The position numbers and the translations under genes were made by a program. Under the pieces are notes generated by a model. It did no database searches. It saw only the letters and a list, made by a program, of their open reading frames with translations, and was not told where the DNA came from. From contig NZ_JAAALO010000001.1 in the NCBI RefSeq assembly GCF_009908295.1, positions 992,001 to 1,056,000 on the forward strand: a DNA stretch of 64,000 nt, read 5' to 3'. Within the stretch, counting starts at the first letter, position 1; each line of letters begins with the position of its first letter. The DNA comes from Micromonospora rubida. GTDB taxonomy: Bacteria > Actinomycetota > Actinomycetes > Mycobacteriales > Micromonosporaceae. Shown here piece by piece: positions 52,098 through 60,635 of the stretch.

Positions 52098-53528
52098 GTG
52101 TCTACCGAAATCGTGGCCGAGCGCTTCCTGTCGGCGGCTGACGGCGCCGACCCGGACCGGGCCGCGCGGCTGGTGTTCCAGGCGTTCGTCGCGCTGTCCC
52201 GCACCGCCGACAGTCACCAGATGATCCCGCTCATGGCCCGCGTGCGGGGAGCACGCGACGCGAGCCGTTCGGCGCGGACGGAGCTGATCTACCGCACGCT
52301 GGTGGGGATCGTGGCCACCCGGGCCCGCCTCGCCGACGGCCCGGAACACCTCGACACCGCCGTACGGATCTTCGACGAGAACGCCTTCGGGGACGATCCG
52401 GTTCTGGTCGAGTGCGCGCTGACGGCCGTGATGACCCTGATGCGCCCGCACGAGGCGCGGCGCTTCGCCCCGCTGGTCGACGCCCTCGACCTCACCCCGG
52501 CGGACCGGGCGCGCATGCTCGCGATGGTCGGTGTCGGTGACGCGTGGGCCGGCAACCTGGTTCGGGGGCAGGCCGAGCTGCGGGAGGCGGCCCGGCTCGC
52601 CGCGCTCTCCGGCAGCCTCGACGTGCAGGCCGAGGCGACGTCGTGGCTGGCCAAGTGCGATGCGCTCCGCGGCGACCTGGACCTGGCGGCGACCCACCTC
52701 GACCAGGCCCGGGAGCTGGCCGCGCGGGTCGGGTCGGCCTGGGTCGCCCGCCACCTCCCCGAGTGCACGGCCGCGCTGGCGTTCGCCCGTGGCGACCTGG
52801 ATTCATGGGCGGGGCTGCTCGAACTCGTGGTCGCCACCGACGCCGGCGTGACCGCCGGCCTGCACTACGAGCACCGCTGGGAGCTGGCCACCCACCACGC
52901 CCTGGCCGGCCGGCCGGAGGTGGCCGCCGGCCTGCTCGCCGCCGTCGACGACCCACTCCCCGCGTGGCCGGGCGGGCCGGCGCTGCCGGCGTGGCGGGCC
53001 TGGATCCTCGACCCGGACGCGCCGACGACCACGGCCGCGCTGGCGGCCACGCTCGATGAGCTGACCCGGCCCGCCGAGCAGCTGCTGGCGGCCCGCATCG
53101 CCTGGCTGCTCGGCGCCCACCACGGCCGGTCCGGCCGGCGGGGCGAGGCAGCCCGGCTGCTGGAACAGGCGTGCGCGGGGTACGCCCGAACCGGTGCCGC
53201 CGGCATGCTCTCGCTGGTACTGACCGACCTGCGGCTGCTCGACGGTCCGCCGGCCACCACTCCCCCCGCCGTGGGCCCGACCCGCGCCGACGGTCCGCCG
53301 ACTCTCGACGCGGCGCCGGGGTTCGCCAACCGGATCGGCCAGCCGGCGCTGACCGGCGCCGAGGCACGGGTCGCCGCCGCGATCGCCGACGGGCTCAGCA
53401 ACCGGGAGGCGGCCCAGCGCCTGTTCGTCTCGGTCAAGACGATCGAGTTCCACCTCGGCAACATCTTCCGCAAGGTCGGGGTCCGCAACCGCACCGAGCT
53501 TGCCACCCGGCGGACCCGAACCGGTTGA
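52098..53528 (+). CDS. LuxR-family regulator next to the RiPP cluster, 476 aa
   Basis: The C-terminal 60 residues are a LuxR-type HTH (LTGAEARVAAAIADGLSNRE and LFVSVKTIEFHLGNIFRKVG). The 400 residues before it are helical, TPR-like pairs (ARMLAMVGVGDAWAGNLVRG, AEATSWLAKCDALRGDLDLA), similar to the C-terminal halves of LAL/MalT regulators, but the NB-ARC ATPase is absent. GTG 52098 has no Shine-Dalgarno; TAGGCT 6 nt upstream suggests a leaderless message. It diverges from the precursor gene across 137 nt, so it is the likely pathway regulator. Confidence 0.88.
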   Translation: MSTEIVAERFLSAADGADPDRAARLVFQAFVALSRTADSHQMIPLMARVRGARDASRSARTELIYRTLVGIVATRARLADGPEHLDTAVRIFDENAFGDDPVLVECALTAVMTLMRPHEARRFAPLVDALDLTPADRARMLAMVGVGDAWAGNLVRGQAELREAARLAALSGSLDVQAEATSWLAKCDALRGDLDLAATHLDQARELAARVGSAWVARHLPECTAALAFARGDLDSWAGLLELVVATDAGVTAGLHYEHRWELATHHALAGRPEVAAGLLAAVDDPLPAWPGGPALPAWRAWILDPDAPTTTAALAATLDELTRPAEQLLAARIAWLLGAHHGRSGRRGEAARLLEQACAGYARTGAAGMLSLVLTDLRLLDGPPATTPPAVGPTRADGPPTLDAAPGFANRIGQPALTGAEARVAAAIADGLSNREAAQRLFVSVKTIEFHLGNIFRKVGVRNRTELATRRTRTG

Positions 53529-53628
53529 CCGGCCCCAGCGACCCCACCCGAGCCGTGCAGCGCTGAGAGAGCTGGCGACTCCCGCCAGGACATCGCCAGC
53601 GGGCGGGCGACAGCAGCTCCGACGTCGG

Positions 53629-53679
53629 TGACCGCGTGCCCGGCCCGTCCCCGGCAGGGTCGGACCGGGCACGCGGTCA
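53629..53679. terminator. Long hairpin downstream of the LuxR gene
   Basis: A 15-bp perfect stem (TGACCGCGTGCCCGG at 53629-53643 with 53665-53679) with a 21-nt loop lies between the LuxR gene and the convergent pseudogene. It should stop transcription in both directions. Confidence 0.7.
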
Positions 53680-53690
53680 ACGTGCCGTCG

Positions 53691-54519
53691 TCACCAGGCC
53701 CAGACAGTCGGTTCACCGAGCTGATCGCTGCCGGCGCTGAGGCTCGGCGTGGCTTCGGTCCGCAGGACCCGGCCGTCCCTGTCGAGGATCCTGACTCTGG
53801 TGACCTGGCGGGGATCGACGCGGATCGCGCCCACACCGGCTTCCAGTCGGCCGCTGGCGATCGTCCGCCCCTTGCCGTCGAGCAACTCGGCGCGGACCGC
53901 CGACTCCGGCCCGACGACCAGCACGCCACGCGTCTCGCCTGGCATCTTGACGGCTACCAGGTCAGGCCGCCCCGTGACGACGGTCCAGAAATCAACCGGT
54001 GGCGCGGACTCTGGTTGCCGCGACGGATCCGCATCAGCCGTGAGCAGGGCGGCGCAGCCGCCGGCAGTGGAGCAGGAACTCACCAGCACGGCCGCGGGCG
54101 CGCCGGGTACCCAGTCGGGCAACCGTCCGCTCCAGATCACCTGGGGCACCGGCCCGGCGAGCCCGTCGGGCCGGCAGTCCGCGCAGGGCGTCGCGCACCT
54201 CTGCGCGTACGACGACGTCGTCCGCCACGTCCCGGCTCCGGCCCCGGTCGGCATGCAGCCGCCAGGCACCGGTCACGCCGGCCAGGAACTCCCGGGAACC
54301 GAACCGGTGCCACAGGCTGACCCGCTCGTTCACCATGATCCGGCGGACGTATGCCATCGGTTCGTCCACCTGCCGCCACCGGCGCATCGCCTGCATCAGC
54401 GCGTTCTGCACCAGATCTTCGGCCGCGTGCCGTGAACCCGTCAGCAGGTATGCGGTCCGCAGTAGATCCGCATACCGGAGTTCGACGAACTCGCGGAAGC
54501 CATCATCCGTCACATGCAC
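53691..54519 (-). pseudogene. SigE-type sigma factor joined by deletion to the tail of another gene
   Basis: From ATG 54519 the frame encodes sigma region 2 (FVELRYADLLRTAYLLTGSR, AAEDLVQNALMQAMRRWRQV) and the linker up to RDALRGLPARR, where SigE-type factors continue with RQRAVLVLRY. Here it runs into Arg-rich nonsense and stops at 54034. In another frame from about 54150 to 53691 a protein-like sequence appears (WVPGAPAAVLVSSCSTAGG, VVTGRPDLVAVKMPGETRG, IRVDPRQVTRVRILDRDG), which looks like the extracytoplasmic end of a sigma-linked membrane protein. Loss of region 4 plus the N-terminus of the next gene, by one deletion, explains the arrangement. A 1-frame fusion protein is not possible. 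Confidence 0.65.
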
Positions 54520-54751
54520 CCTCCAGCCCTACGTGGGCATCTTTGCCGAGAAGATGACCCTGAGCCGGCGGAAAAGGTTGACCGCCGACGGGAACTGGCC
54601 CCGGAAGTGTCCTGATCTCCGTGTTTCGCCCAACCTGTTGACCTGTAGGAATGGGCCCGCCTGGTGTTTTGCCCAAACTGGCCACGCGCACGTGACCAGA
54701 CCGTGACCCATGGACGAGACGATCTGCGCACTTCCCCAGATGGAGGATTCA

Positions 54752-56056
54752 GTGCGCAGATTCCCCGTGTTCATCGTCGCCGTGCTGGCCGCGACCGGCC
54801 TCTCCGTTACCCCCGCCAACGCGCAGACCCCGAGCAAGAGCAAGGTGGAGGTCTTCAACGAGTACGGCCCGCAGGGCTATGTGGCGGCGCCGACCGGGGC
54901 GGGCACCCGGCGGAGCCTGGCCACGCCGGCCGCCACCGTAACGCCGATCGAGGTCAACGGCCCCAGCGACAAGCGCATCGACCTGGTCTACCTCGGTGAC
55001 GGCTTCACCGAGGCCGAGCAGGCGCTGTACGCCACCGAGGTGGCCTACAGCTGGAACATCCTGGCCCAGCGTGAGCCGTTCAAGACGTACCGCAAGCTCT
55101 TCAACGTCTGGCAGGTCAACGTCGTCTCCCACGAGTCCGGATCCGACAACGACCCCACCAAGGGCGTACTGAGGGACACCGCGCTCGACAGCACCTACTA
55201 CTGCGAGGGCCTGGAACGCCTGATCTGTCTCGACATTCCGGTGGCCGAGTCCTATGCCGCGCTGGCTCCCGCGTTCGACCAGATCGCCGTTGTCATCAAC
55301 AGCCCGAAGTACGGCGGCGCCGGCTACATCGAGGAAAACCTCGTCACCTTCTCCGGCGGGCACCAGTCCGGTGCGGAGATCCTGCCGCACGAGCTCGGCC
55401 ACTCCCTCGGCGACCTGGCCGACGAGTACCCGTACTGGGCCTATCCCAACGACGGCAGCGTCTACACCGACGAGGAGCCGTTGTTCGCCAACGTCTCCAT
55501 CCACAACGCCGAGCAGCAGGCCGCGCAGCGGACGAAGTGGTGGTATTGGGCCGGTGAGAACACCCCGGACGGCGGCATCATCGACACGTTCGAAGGCGCC
55601 TATTACCACAACCTCGGCATCTACCGGCCCAGCGACAACTCCCTGATGCGTTCCCTGCTCAAGCCGTTCAACCTGGTCGGCCGCGAGGAGATGACCCGGA
55701 AGTTCTACGAGATGACCGGCCTGGTCGACAGCGCCACCCGCAGCAACGCCCCGGTGAGGGAACCGGCCACGCTGTCGGTCACCCCGGTGCCCATCCCGAC
55801 CGTGTCCACGCGCTGGTTGATCAACGGCCACGAGATCACGGAGTGGGCCGGCCGAACCTCGGTCAAGGTCGCCGGCAAGAAGCCCGAGCCGCACCCGGCG
55901 CAGCCGTGGTGCGGTCGCAGGGACCTGCGGGTCAAGGGCACCTGCACCTACACCGTGCAGGTCTTCGACTCCACCCAGTTCGTGCGTAACCCCGCCTACC
56001 GCGACGGCGCCCTGACCTCGACGATCACCTGGACGATCCAGGACAAGCACCACTAG
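54752..56056 (+). CDS. Secreted M64-family metallopeptidase, 434 aa
   Basis: GTG 54752 with GGAGG 5 nt upstream is chosen over two upstream ATGs because it opens directly on a signal peptide (VRRFPVFIVAVLAATGLS, cleavage after ANA). The mature part contains RIDLVYLGDGFTEAEQALYA, typical of the IgA peptidase M64 family, and the zinc motif HELGHSLGDLADEY (H213, E214, H217). It has a C-terminal beta domain. M64 enzymes of actinomycetes are secreted proteases of unclear substrate. Neighbours are unrelated: a decayed sigma gene upstream and a kinase gene downstream. Confidence 0.9.
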   Translation: MRRFPVFIVAVLAATGLSVTPANAQTPSKSKVEVFNEYGPQGYVAAPTGAGTRRSLATPAATVTPIEVNGPSDKRIDLVYLGDGFTEAEQALYATEVAYSWNILAQREPFKTYRKLFNVWQVNVVSHESGSDNDPTKGVLRDTALDSTYYCEGLERLICLDIPVAESYAALAPAFDQIAVVINSPKYGGAGYIEENLVTFSGGHQSGAEILPHELGHSLGDLADEYPYWAYPNDGSVYTDEEPLFANVSIHNAEQQAAQRTKWWYWAGENTPDGGIIDTFEGAYYHNLGIYRPSDNSLMRSLLKPFNLVGREEMTRKFYEMTGLVDSATRSNAPVREPATLSVTPVPIPTVSTRWLINGHEITEWAGRTSVKVAGKKPEPHPAQPWCGRRDLRVKGTCTYTVQVFDSTQFVRNPAYRDGALTSTITWTIQDKHH

Positions 56057-56142
56057 CCACTCCGCGTAACGACGAGCTACGCCGGGTAGCCAGCCGCGCT
56101 TCGGTGCGGCGACACGCCGAATCCGTTGGGCTGCACCGAGAA

Positions 56143-56204
56143 GACGCGGATCCCGGCATGAAGGTGGTCCTCCCACAGATCACCTTCATGCCGGGTTCCG
56201 CGTC
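56143..56204. terminator. Very long stem-loop (24-bp arms)
   Basis: Arms 56143-56166 and 56181-56204 pair with a single mismatch around a 14-nt loop. It lies 87 nt after the M64 gene stop, so it is most likely its terminator, but the arms are longer than usual and may be a small inverted-repeat element. Confidence 0.65.
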
Positions 56205-56269
56205 GACATGAGACCGGACCGTCCCGCGCCCGGCCGGGCGGGTGTCCGAGGCTGGGACGGCGGGCCGTT

Positions 56270-57226
56270 ATGCTGAGCCTCGTGGTAGTGGGCACGGTCC
56301 TCAGGGGCCGGTACAGGTTGAGTCGGTTCCCGCTGGCACACAAGGGCATGGGCGAGGTTTGGACAGCGCAGGACACCCTGCTCGACCGACCTGTCATCGT
56401 GAAGTTCGTCGACGCCGCCATGCTGAACGTCGACCTGGTGCGACGATTCCGACGTGAGGCACTGCTGACCGCCCGGCTCGATCACCCCGGCGTGCCCGCC
56501 ATCTACGACCTCGGTGAGCATGACGGCCGCCCCTACGCCGTCCTCCAGAAGATCGACGGGATCTCTCTCTCCGACCTGGTGGCCGAGCAGGGCCCACTCC
56601 CGATCGGCTGGGTGGCCGCCATCGGGGCACAGATCAGCTGCGTCCTGCTCGCCGCCCGCCAGATCGGCCTGGTGCACCGGGACATCAAGCCGAGCAACGT
56701 CATGCTGGACAGGTGCGGCGCGGTGAAGGTGCTCGACTTCGGTCTGGCTGACATGCCTGATGACGACCGCTACTCGCGGATCACACAGTCCGGACAGACC
56801 CTCGGCACGGTGGGCTACATGGCGCCCGAACAGATCCTCGGTGGCCCCATCGACCATCACACCGATTTGTACGGCCTGGGGGCCACGCTCTTCGATCTGC
56901 TCACCGCCCATCCGCCGTTCGGCGATGTCACCACCATGACCACCTTGCGGCACCAGTTGGACGGCCCCCCTCCGCGCCCTACCCATGTGCGGCCGGAGAC
57001 CCCGGCTGTGCTCGATGACCTGGTCCACGCGCTGATGGCGATCCGCCCGCAGGACCGGCCAGCCACTGCCGCCGAGGTCTACGCCGTCCTGGCTCCGCTC
57101 GCCCAGGACCTGGCACCGATCCCGGGGGTGCTTGACGATCCCGCCGGGGCCGTGCGGGCGTACGCCGCGATCGTCGGGCGAATCCCACAACAGTCGCACC
57201 TCCTGGTGACAGCGCCCCCCGAGTGA
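56270..57226 (+). CDS. Soluble Ser/Thr protein kinase, 318 aa
   Basis: Hanks-type kinase with K45 (PVIVKFVD), HRDIKPSNVMLD (D138) and DFGLAD (D156), then GTVGYMAPEQILGG and DLYGLGATLFDLLTAHPPFG, so catalytically complete. The Gly loop (LSRFPLAHKGMGEVW) is less regular than in PknB. Unlike most PknB relatives there is no membrane helix or PASTA domain, so it is cytosolic. ATG 56270 is taken as start; GTGs at 56282 and 56288 are alternatives and none has a clear Shine-Dalgarno. It converges with the next gene (10 nt apart). Targets cannot be read from context. Confidence 0.92.
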   Translation: MLSLVVVGTVLRGRYRLSRFPLAHKGMGEVWTAQDTLLDRPVIVKFVDAAMLNVDLVRRFRREALLTARLDHPGVPAIYDLGEHDGRPYAVLQKIDGISLSDLVAEQGPLPIGWVAAIGAQISCVLLAARQIGLVHRDIKPSNVMLDRCGAVKVLDFGLADMPDDDRYSRITQSGQTLGTVGYMAPEQILGGPIDHHTDLYGLGATLFDLLTAHPPFGDVTTMTTLRHQLDGPPPRPTHVRPETPAVLDDLVHALMAIRPQDRPATAAEVYAVLAPLAQDLAPIPGVLDDPAGAVRAYAAIVGRIPQQSHLLVTAPPE

Positions 57227-57236
57227 ACCGAGCGAC

Positions 57237-57944
57237 TCAGCAAGGATCGACCCGCCCCGCGGCAGTCCGTTCGACACGAGCCAGGCGCGGATCGCTGAAC
57301 CACCGGGGTAAGAGCGCCGCCTTCTGCTCGGGAAAGCGGGCACCGCGATAGTGGAAGATCAGGGCACAGTTCTGCCCGCGCGTCTCGGTCGTCAAGGCGC
57401 GCCGGGCCAGCGGCGAGTACATGGCGCTGTGTTTCAACCACGCCGCCTCCTCGCCGTGCCGGTCGAAGCCACGGCCGCTCGCCGCATGCCCGAACACGTC
57501 GTGGACCGCACGGAACATGTCGTTCTCGCCGTCGCTGAGGTACGGGTGCGGGTTGCCATTGGCTGCGCTGGCCCACACCTTCAGCCGACGTCGCCGCACG
57601 TCGTCGACCATGGACCCGACCTCCGCGTACGGGTCCTCGTCGACGATCCGCACGGTCACGCCGAGGCCACCGAACTCGGCTCGGCCCACCAGGAAGTGGT
57701 ACTGCTGCACGGTCTCGCGACAGAACGCGGCGTACGCGGCATGGGCCCGCTCGTCCCGGTGCGGCGCGGCCATGTATGCGTCCGCGATGGCAGCGCCGAC
57801 GACGGGGTCAAGGCGCACTCGCTCGTACGCCTCGGGAGAGGTGGTGCCCGTGGAGCCCGCGCCATACCGCCGCGCACCGTCGTGCACGTACGTGACCGGC
57901 GGAAAGGTCGGGGACGGGGTAGTGGGCAGCGCGGGTGCGAGCAA
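57237..57944 (-). CDS. Uncharacterised protein with HDxxGHA motif, 235 aa
   Basis: The best conserved stretch reads DMFRAVHDVFGHAASGRGFD, with GEEAAWLKHSAMYSPLARRA and TTETRGQN after it, an arrangement of His, Asp and Glu that could bind metal; I know similar sequences from phage and actinobacterial proteins of unknown function but no named family. The only in-frame start at the expected place is TTG 57944. A strong GAAGGAGG and ATG (57954) lie just upstream but one base out of frame: dropping one C of CCC at 57945-57948 would give MNTLLAPALP. So the N-terminus is uncertain: frameshift, sequencing error, or real TTG start. It follows a 56-aa gene by 33-43 nt. Confidence 0.72.
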   Translation of the reverse strand: MLAPALPTTPSPTFPPVTYVHDGARRYGAGSTGTTSPEAYERVRLDPVVGAAIADAYMAAPHRDERAHAAYAAFCRETVQQYHFLVGRAEFGGLGVTVRIVDEDPYAEVGSMVDDVRRRRLKVWASAANGNPHPYLSDGENDMFRAVHDVFGHAASGRGFDRHGEEAAWLKHSAMYSPLARRALTTETRGQNCALIFHYRGARFPEQKAALLPRWFSDPRLARVERTAAGRVDPC

Positions 57945-57987
57945 GGGTGTTCATGGTCCTCCTTCGGTTGTCGGGATGAGAGTCCGG

Positions 57988-58158
57988 TCAGCGGGCGGCC
58001 ACGCCCTCTGGCATGCCGCGTGCCTCGGGGCCGTGGCTGGGCGTCGTCTGCTGCTCGCGGCGCAGCGTCTCGCCGAGCACGCGGATCTCGGACGCTCGAC
58101 GGTTCTGGTGCAGCTTCGCGATCTTTCCGATGATCGTGCTGTGCCCACGACGCGGCAT
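57988..58158 (-). CDS. Small Arg-rich protein, 56 aa
   Basis: The ATG (58158) has TGGAGG 6 nt upstream. The peptide is basic and helical (STIIGKIAKLHQNRRASEIR, VLGETLRREQQTT) with a Pro/Gly tail. Codon third positions are G/C-rich like true genes here. It is followed on the same strand by the HDxxGHA gene, so the two are likely one operon facing away from the methylase gene. Function unknown; a short DNA- or RNA-binding or regulatory peptide is possible. Confidence 0.6.
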   Translation of the reverse strand: MPRRGHSTIIGKIAKLHQNRRASEIRVLGETLRREQQTTPSHGPEARGMPEGVAAR

Positions 58159-58253
58159 GGGGTCCTCCAGGGATGAGGTGTGAATCGAACCATCGACAAG
58201 CTGTCGCCTGTGAACACGATGCACAATAGATTTCGGCGTGGTAGCGTTCACGC

Positions 58254-60350
58254 GTGATCCAAGAGCCGAGCACGGCCCCCAGCGACGCCACTCTGACCGC
58301 CAGCGGCATCGCGCGGCTGGCCAACGTCGGCAGGGCCGCGGTGAGCAACTGGCGGCGCCGCTACGCCGACTTCCCGACACCCGTCGGCGGCACGGCGACA
58401 AGCCCGTCCTTCGGCGCACGCGAGGTGGAGAGCTGGCTCCGTCGCCACGGCCGGCTGCACGAGGCCGGCGCTGAGCAGTGGGCCTGGCGACACATCGAGA
58501 GCTACCAGCCCGCTGCGCAGATCAGTGACGCGCTCAGCATCGCCGGCGCCTACCTTCTCACCCGCTCCGATCGGGCCGAGGCCCCGGCCGACAGCCCGCC
58601 CACTCCACGAGGGCTCCTCACCCACCTGCGCACCATCGACCCCGACCTGGCCGAACTGGTCGACGACGTGCTGCCGAAGCAATGGACGCCGCAGCTCACC
58701 AGCCTGCTGGGCGCGGTCGACCAACTCAGCCGGGAACGGGGCCCCGAAGCCGCCTTCGAATACCTGCACAGCCAGTACGTCGCCTCGGCCCACTCGCTGT
58801 CCGGCCTCGCCGGCACGCCGGACAGCGTCGCCGAAGTGCTGCTGACCCTCGCCGGCTCCGGAGCCCGCACGTTCGACTTCACCAGCGGCACCGGGTCGAT
58901 CCTGCGGATGGCCGCCGACCGGGCACTACGGGGTGCCGCAGTCACCCGGTGCTACGCACAGGAGATCAAGCCGCAGTACGCCCTGATCACGCTGCTGCGG
59001 CTCTGGTTCGTGCACCTGCGTGCCCGACGCGCCGGGCACGCGGCGGAGCCGCCCGTCGTACACGTCGGCGACAGTCTGCTCGCCGATGCCACGCCCGATC
59101 TGCGGGCCGACGTCGTCGTGGCGAACTTCCCGTTCGGCATTCACGACTGGGGTCACGATCGCCTCGCCTACGACCCCCGCTGGGTCTACGGCCTACCCCC
59201 GCGCACCGAGCCCGAACTCGCCTGGGTGCAGCACGCCTTGGCCCACCTCTCCCCCGGCGGCACCGCCGTTGTGCTCATGCCCCCGGCTGCCGCGTCGCGT
59301 CCGGCCGGCCGCCGCGTCCGCGCCGAACTGGTCCGCCACGGAGCGCTGCGCGCGGTCGTCGCCCTCCCCGCCGGCCTGATACCACCGACCGGCATCGGGC
59401 TGCACGTCTGGGTGCTCACACTGCCCGACCCACACCAGCCACACGCCGGAGACCTGCTCCTGGTCGATACCACTACCGCATCGGCCGGCCGGACCATCGC
59501 CGACATCGCCGGAACCGCGTGGCGCGCCTACCTGTCCGGTCACTACACCGACGTGCCCGGCGTCCACCGCGCCGTACCCGCAGTCGAGGTGCTCGATGAT
59601 CAGGTCGACCTGACACCGCAGCGCTACCTGCCACAAGCCGACGAACTCGCCGCCAGCCCGGCACAGATCATCGCCAGGATCGGCGACTTCGATCAACTCC
59701 TCGACCAGGTACGACGCAGCCTGCCGGCAGTACGACAGGCACAGACAGCAGCGCTACGGGCAGCCCCCCAGGCTGACATCGCCGACCTGATCCGGTCGGG
59801 CAGCATGTCCGTACAGCGCGCGGTTTCCCGTAGCCGATCAGCCCACGCCCTCGCCAGCGGCCTGGTGCTGACCGCCGCCGACATCCTGGCCGGCGCCCCG
59901 GCAACCGGCTCCGCGGCCCGCGCCCCCGACGACGACCCCGGGCCGCGAGTACAAGCCGGCGACATCCTCATCCCGGTCATCGGTCGCAAGATCAGCGCCC
60001 GGGTGGCCACCTCGGAGCAGGTCGGAGCCGAACTGGGAATCGGCGTCCAGCTGCTACGCGTCGACCCGGCCCGTTTCGATCCGTGGTTCGTCGCCGGTGT
60101 CATCTCCCGCACAGACAACCTGCGTGTCGCCGGCCGAGCCTCCAGCACCGGCAGCGGTGCCCTGCGCATCGACATCAGGCGACTCGCCATCCCCGTGCTG
60201 CCGCTGGACCAGCAGCAAGCGTACGGACATGCCTTCTGCCGGCTCGTCGAGTTTCGCACCGGACTGGACCGGGCGGCGGCGAGCGGGGCCGTGCTGGCCC
60301 GCGAGATCGGCGACGGCCTAACCGCGGGCGCCCTCGGCCTCCCGTCCTGA
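58254..60350 (+). CDS. Orphan N6-adenine DNA methylase-like protein with HTH and specificity-like tail, 698 aa
   Basis: The first 60 residues form a winged/MerR-like HTH (ASGIARLANVGRAAVSNWRR). Residues about 170-420 are an N6-Mtase fold as in type I HsdM: FDFTSGTGS (D208-S215, motif I, where family members have DPxxGTG) and VVANFPFGIHDWG (N291-F294, motif IV, NPPF in most). The last 230 residues (GDILIPVIGRKISARVATSE, SSTGSGALRIDIRRLAIPVL) resemble an HsdS half target-recognition unit. No HsdR or other nuclease gene is adjacent, so it may regulate genes or mark DNA rather than restrict. Changed motif residues leave activity open. GTG 58254 has no Shine-Dalgarno; TAGCGT 6 nt upstream suggests a leaderless transcript. 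Confidence 0.85.
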   Translation: MIQEPSTAPSDATLTASGIARLANVGRAAVSNWRRRYADFPTPVGGTATSPSFGAREVESWLRRHGRLHEAGAEQWAWRHIESYQPAAQISDALSIAGAYLLTRSDRAEAPADSPPTPRGLLTHLRTIDPDLAELVDDVLPKQWTPQLTSLLGAVDQLSRERGPEAAFEYLHSQYVASAHSLSGLAGTPDSVAEVLLTLAGSGARTFDFTSGTGSILRMAADRALRGAAVTRCYAQEIKPQYALITLLRLWFVHLRARRAGHAAEPPVVHVGDSLLADATPDLRADVVVANFPFGIHDWGHDRLAYDPRWVYGLPPRTEPELAWVQHALAHLSPGGTAVVLMPPAAASRPAGRRVRAELVRHGALRAVVALPAGLIPPTGIGLHVWVLTLPDPHQPHAGDLLLVDTTTASAGRTIADIAGTAWRAYLSGHYTDVPGVHRAVPAVEVLDDQVDLTPQRYLPQADELAASPAQIIARIGDFDQLLDQVRRSLPAVRQAQTAALRAAPQADIADLIRSGSMSVQRAVSRSRSAHALASGLVLTAADILAGAPATGSAARAPDDDPGPRVQAGDILIPVIGRKISARVATSEQVGAELGIGVQLLRVDPARFDPWFVAGVISRTDNLRVAGRASSTGSGALRIDIRRLAIPVLPLDQQQAYGHAFCRLVEFRTGLDRAAASGAVLAREIGDGLTAGALGLPS

Positions 60351-60635
60351 TCGGACCCTTTCGAGGGCGAGCCGGCGTCACCTCGGCGGCGTCGGATTCG
60401 ATGCCCGCGGGTCAGTGCACACAGCCCGCACACGGGCGCCTCCGGAGGGTGGCGCGGTAACGAGACATCGGGAACACTGTGGACGTCGGCAGTCGACCCG
60501 CCAGGCGTCAGCCGGACGCGACCACCAGCCGTCCGGCCCTGAGACCCGGGTGGCGACCGCGCCGGTTGCCGCGCTTCGCGCCTACGTTGCCGCCGCAGCC
60601 GGGTCGGCCGTTCCCACCACCGAGAGGATCACCAC

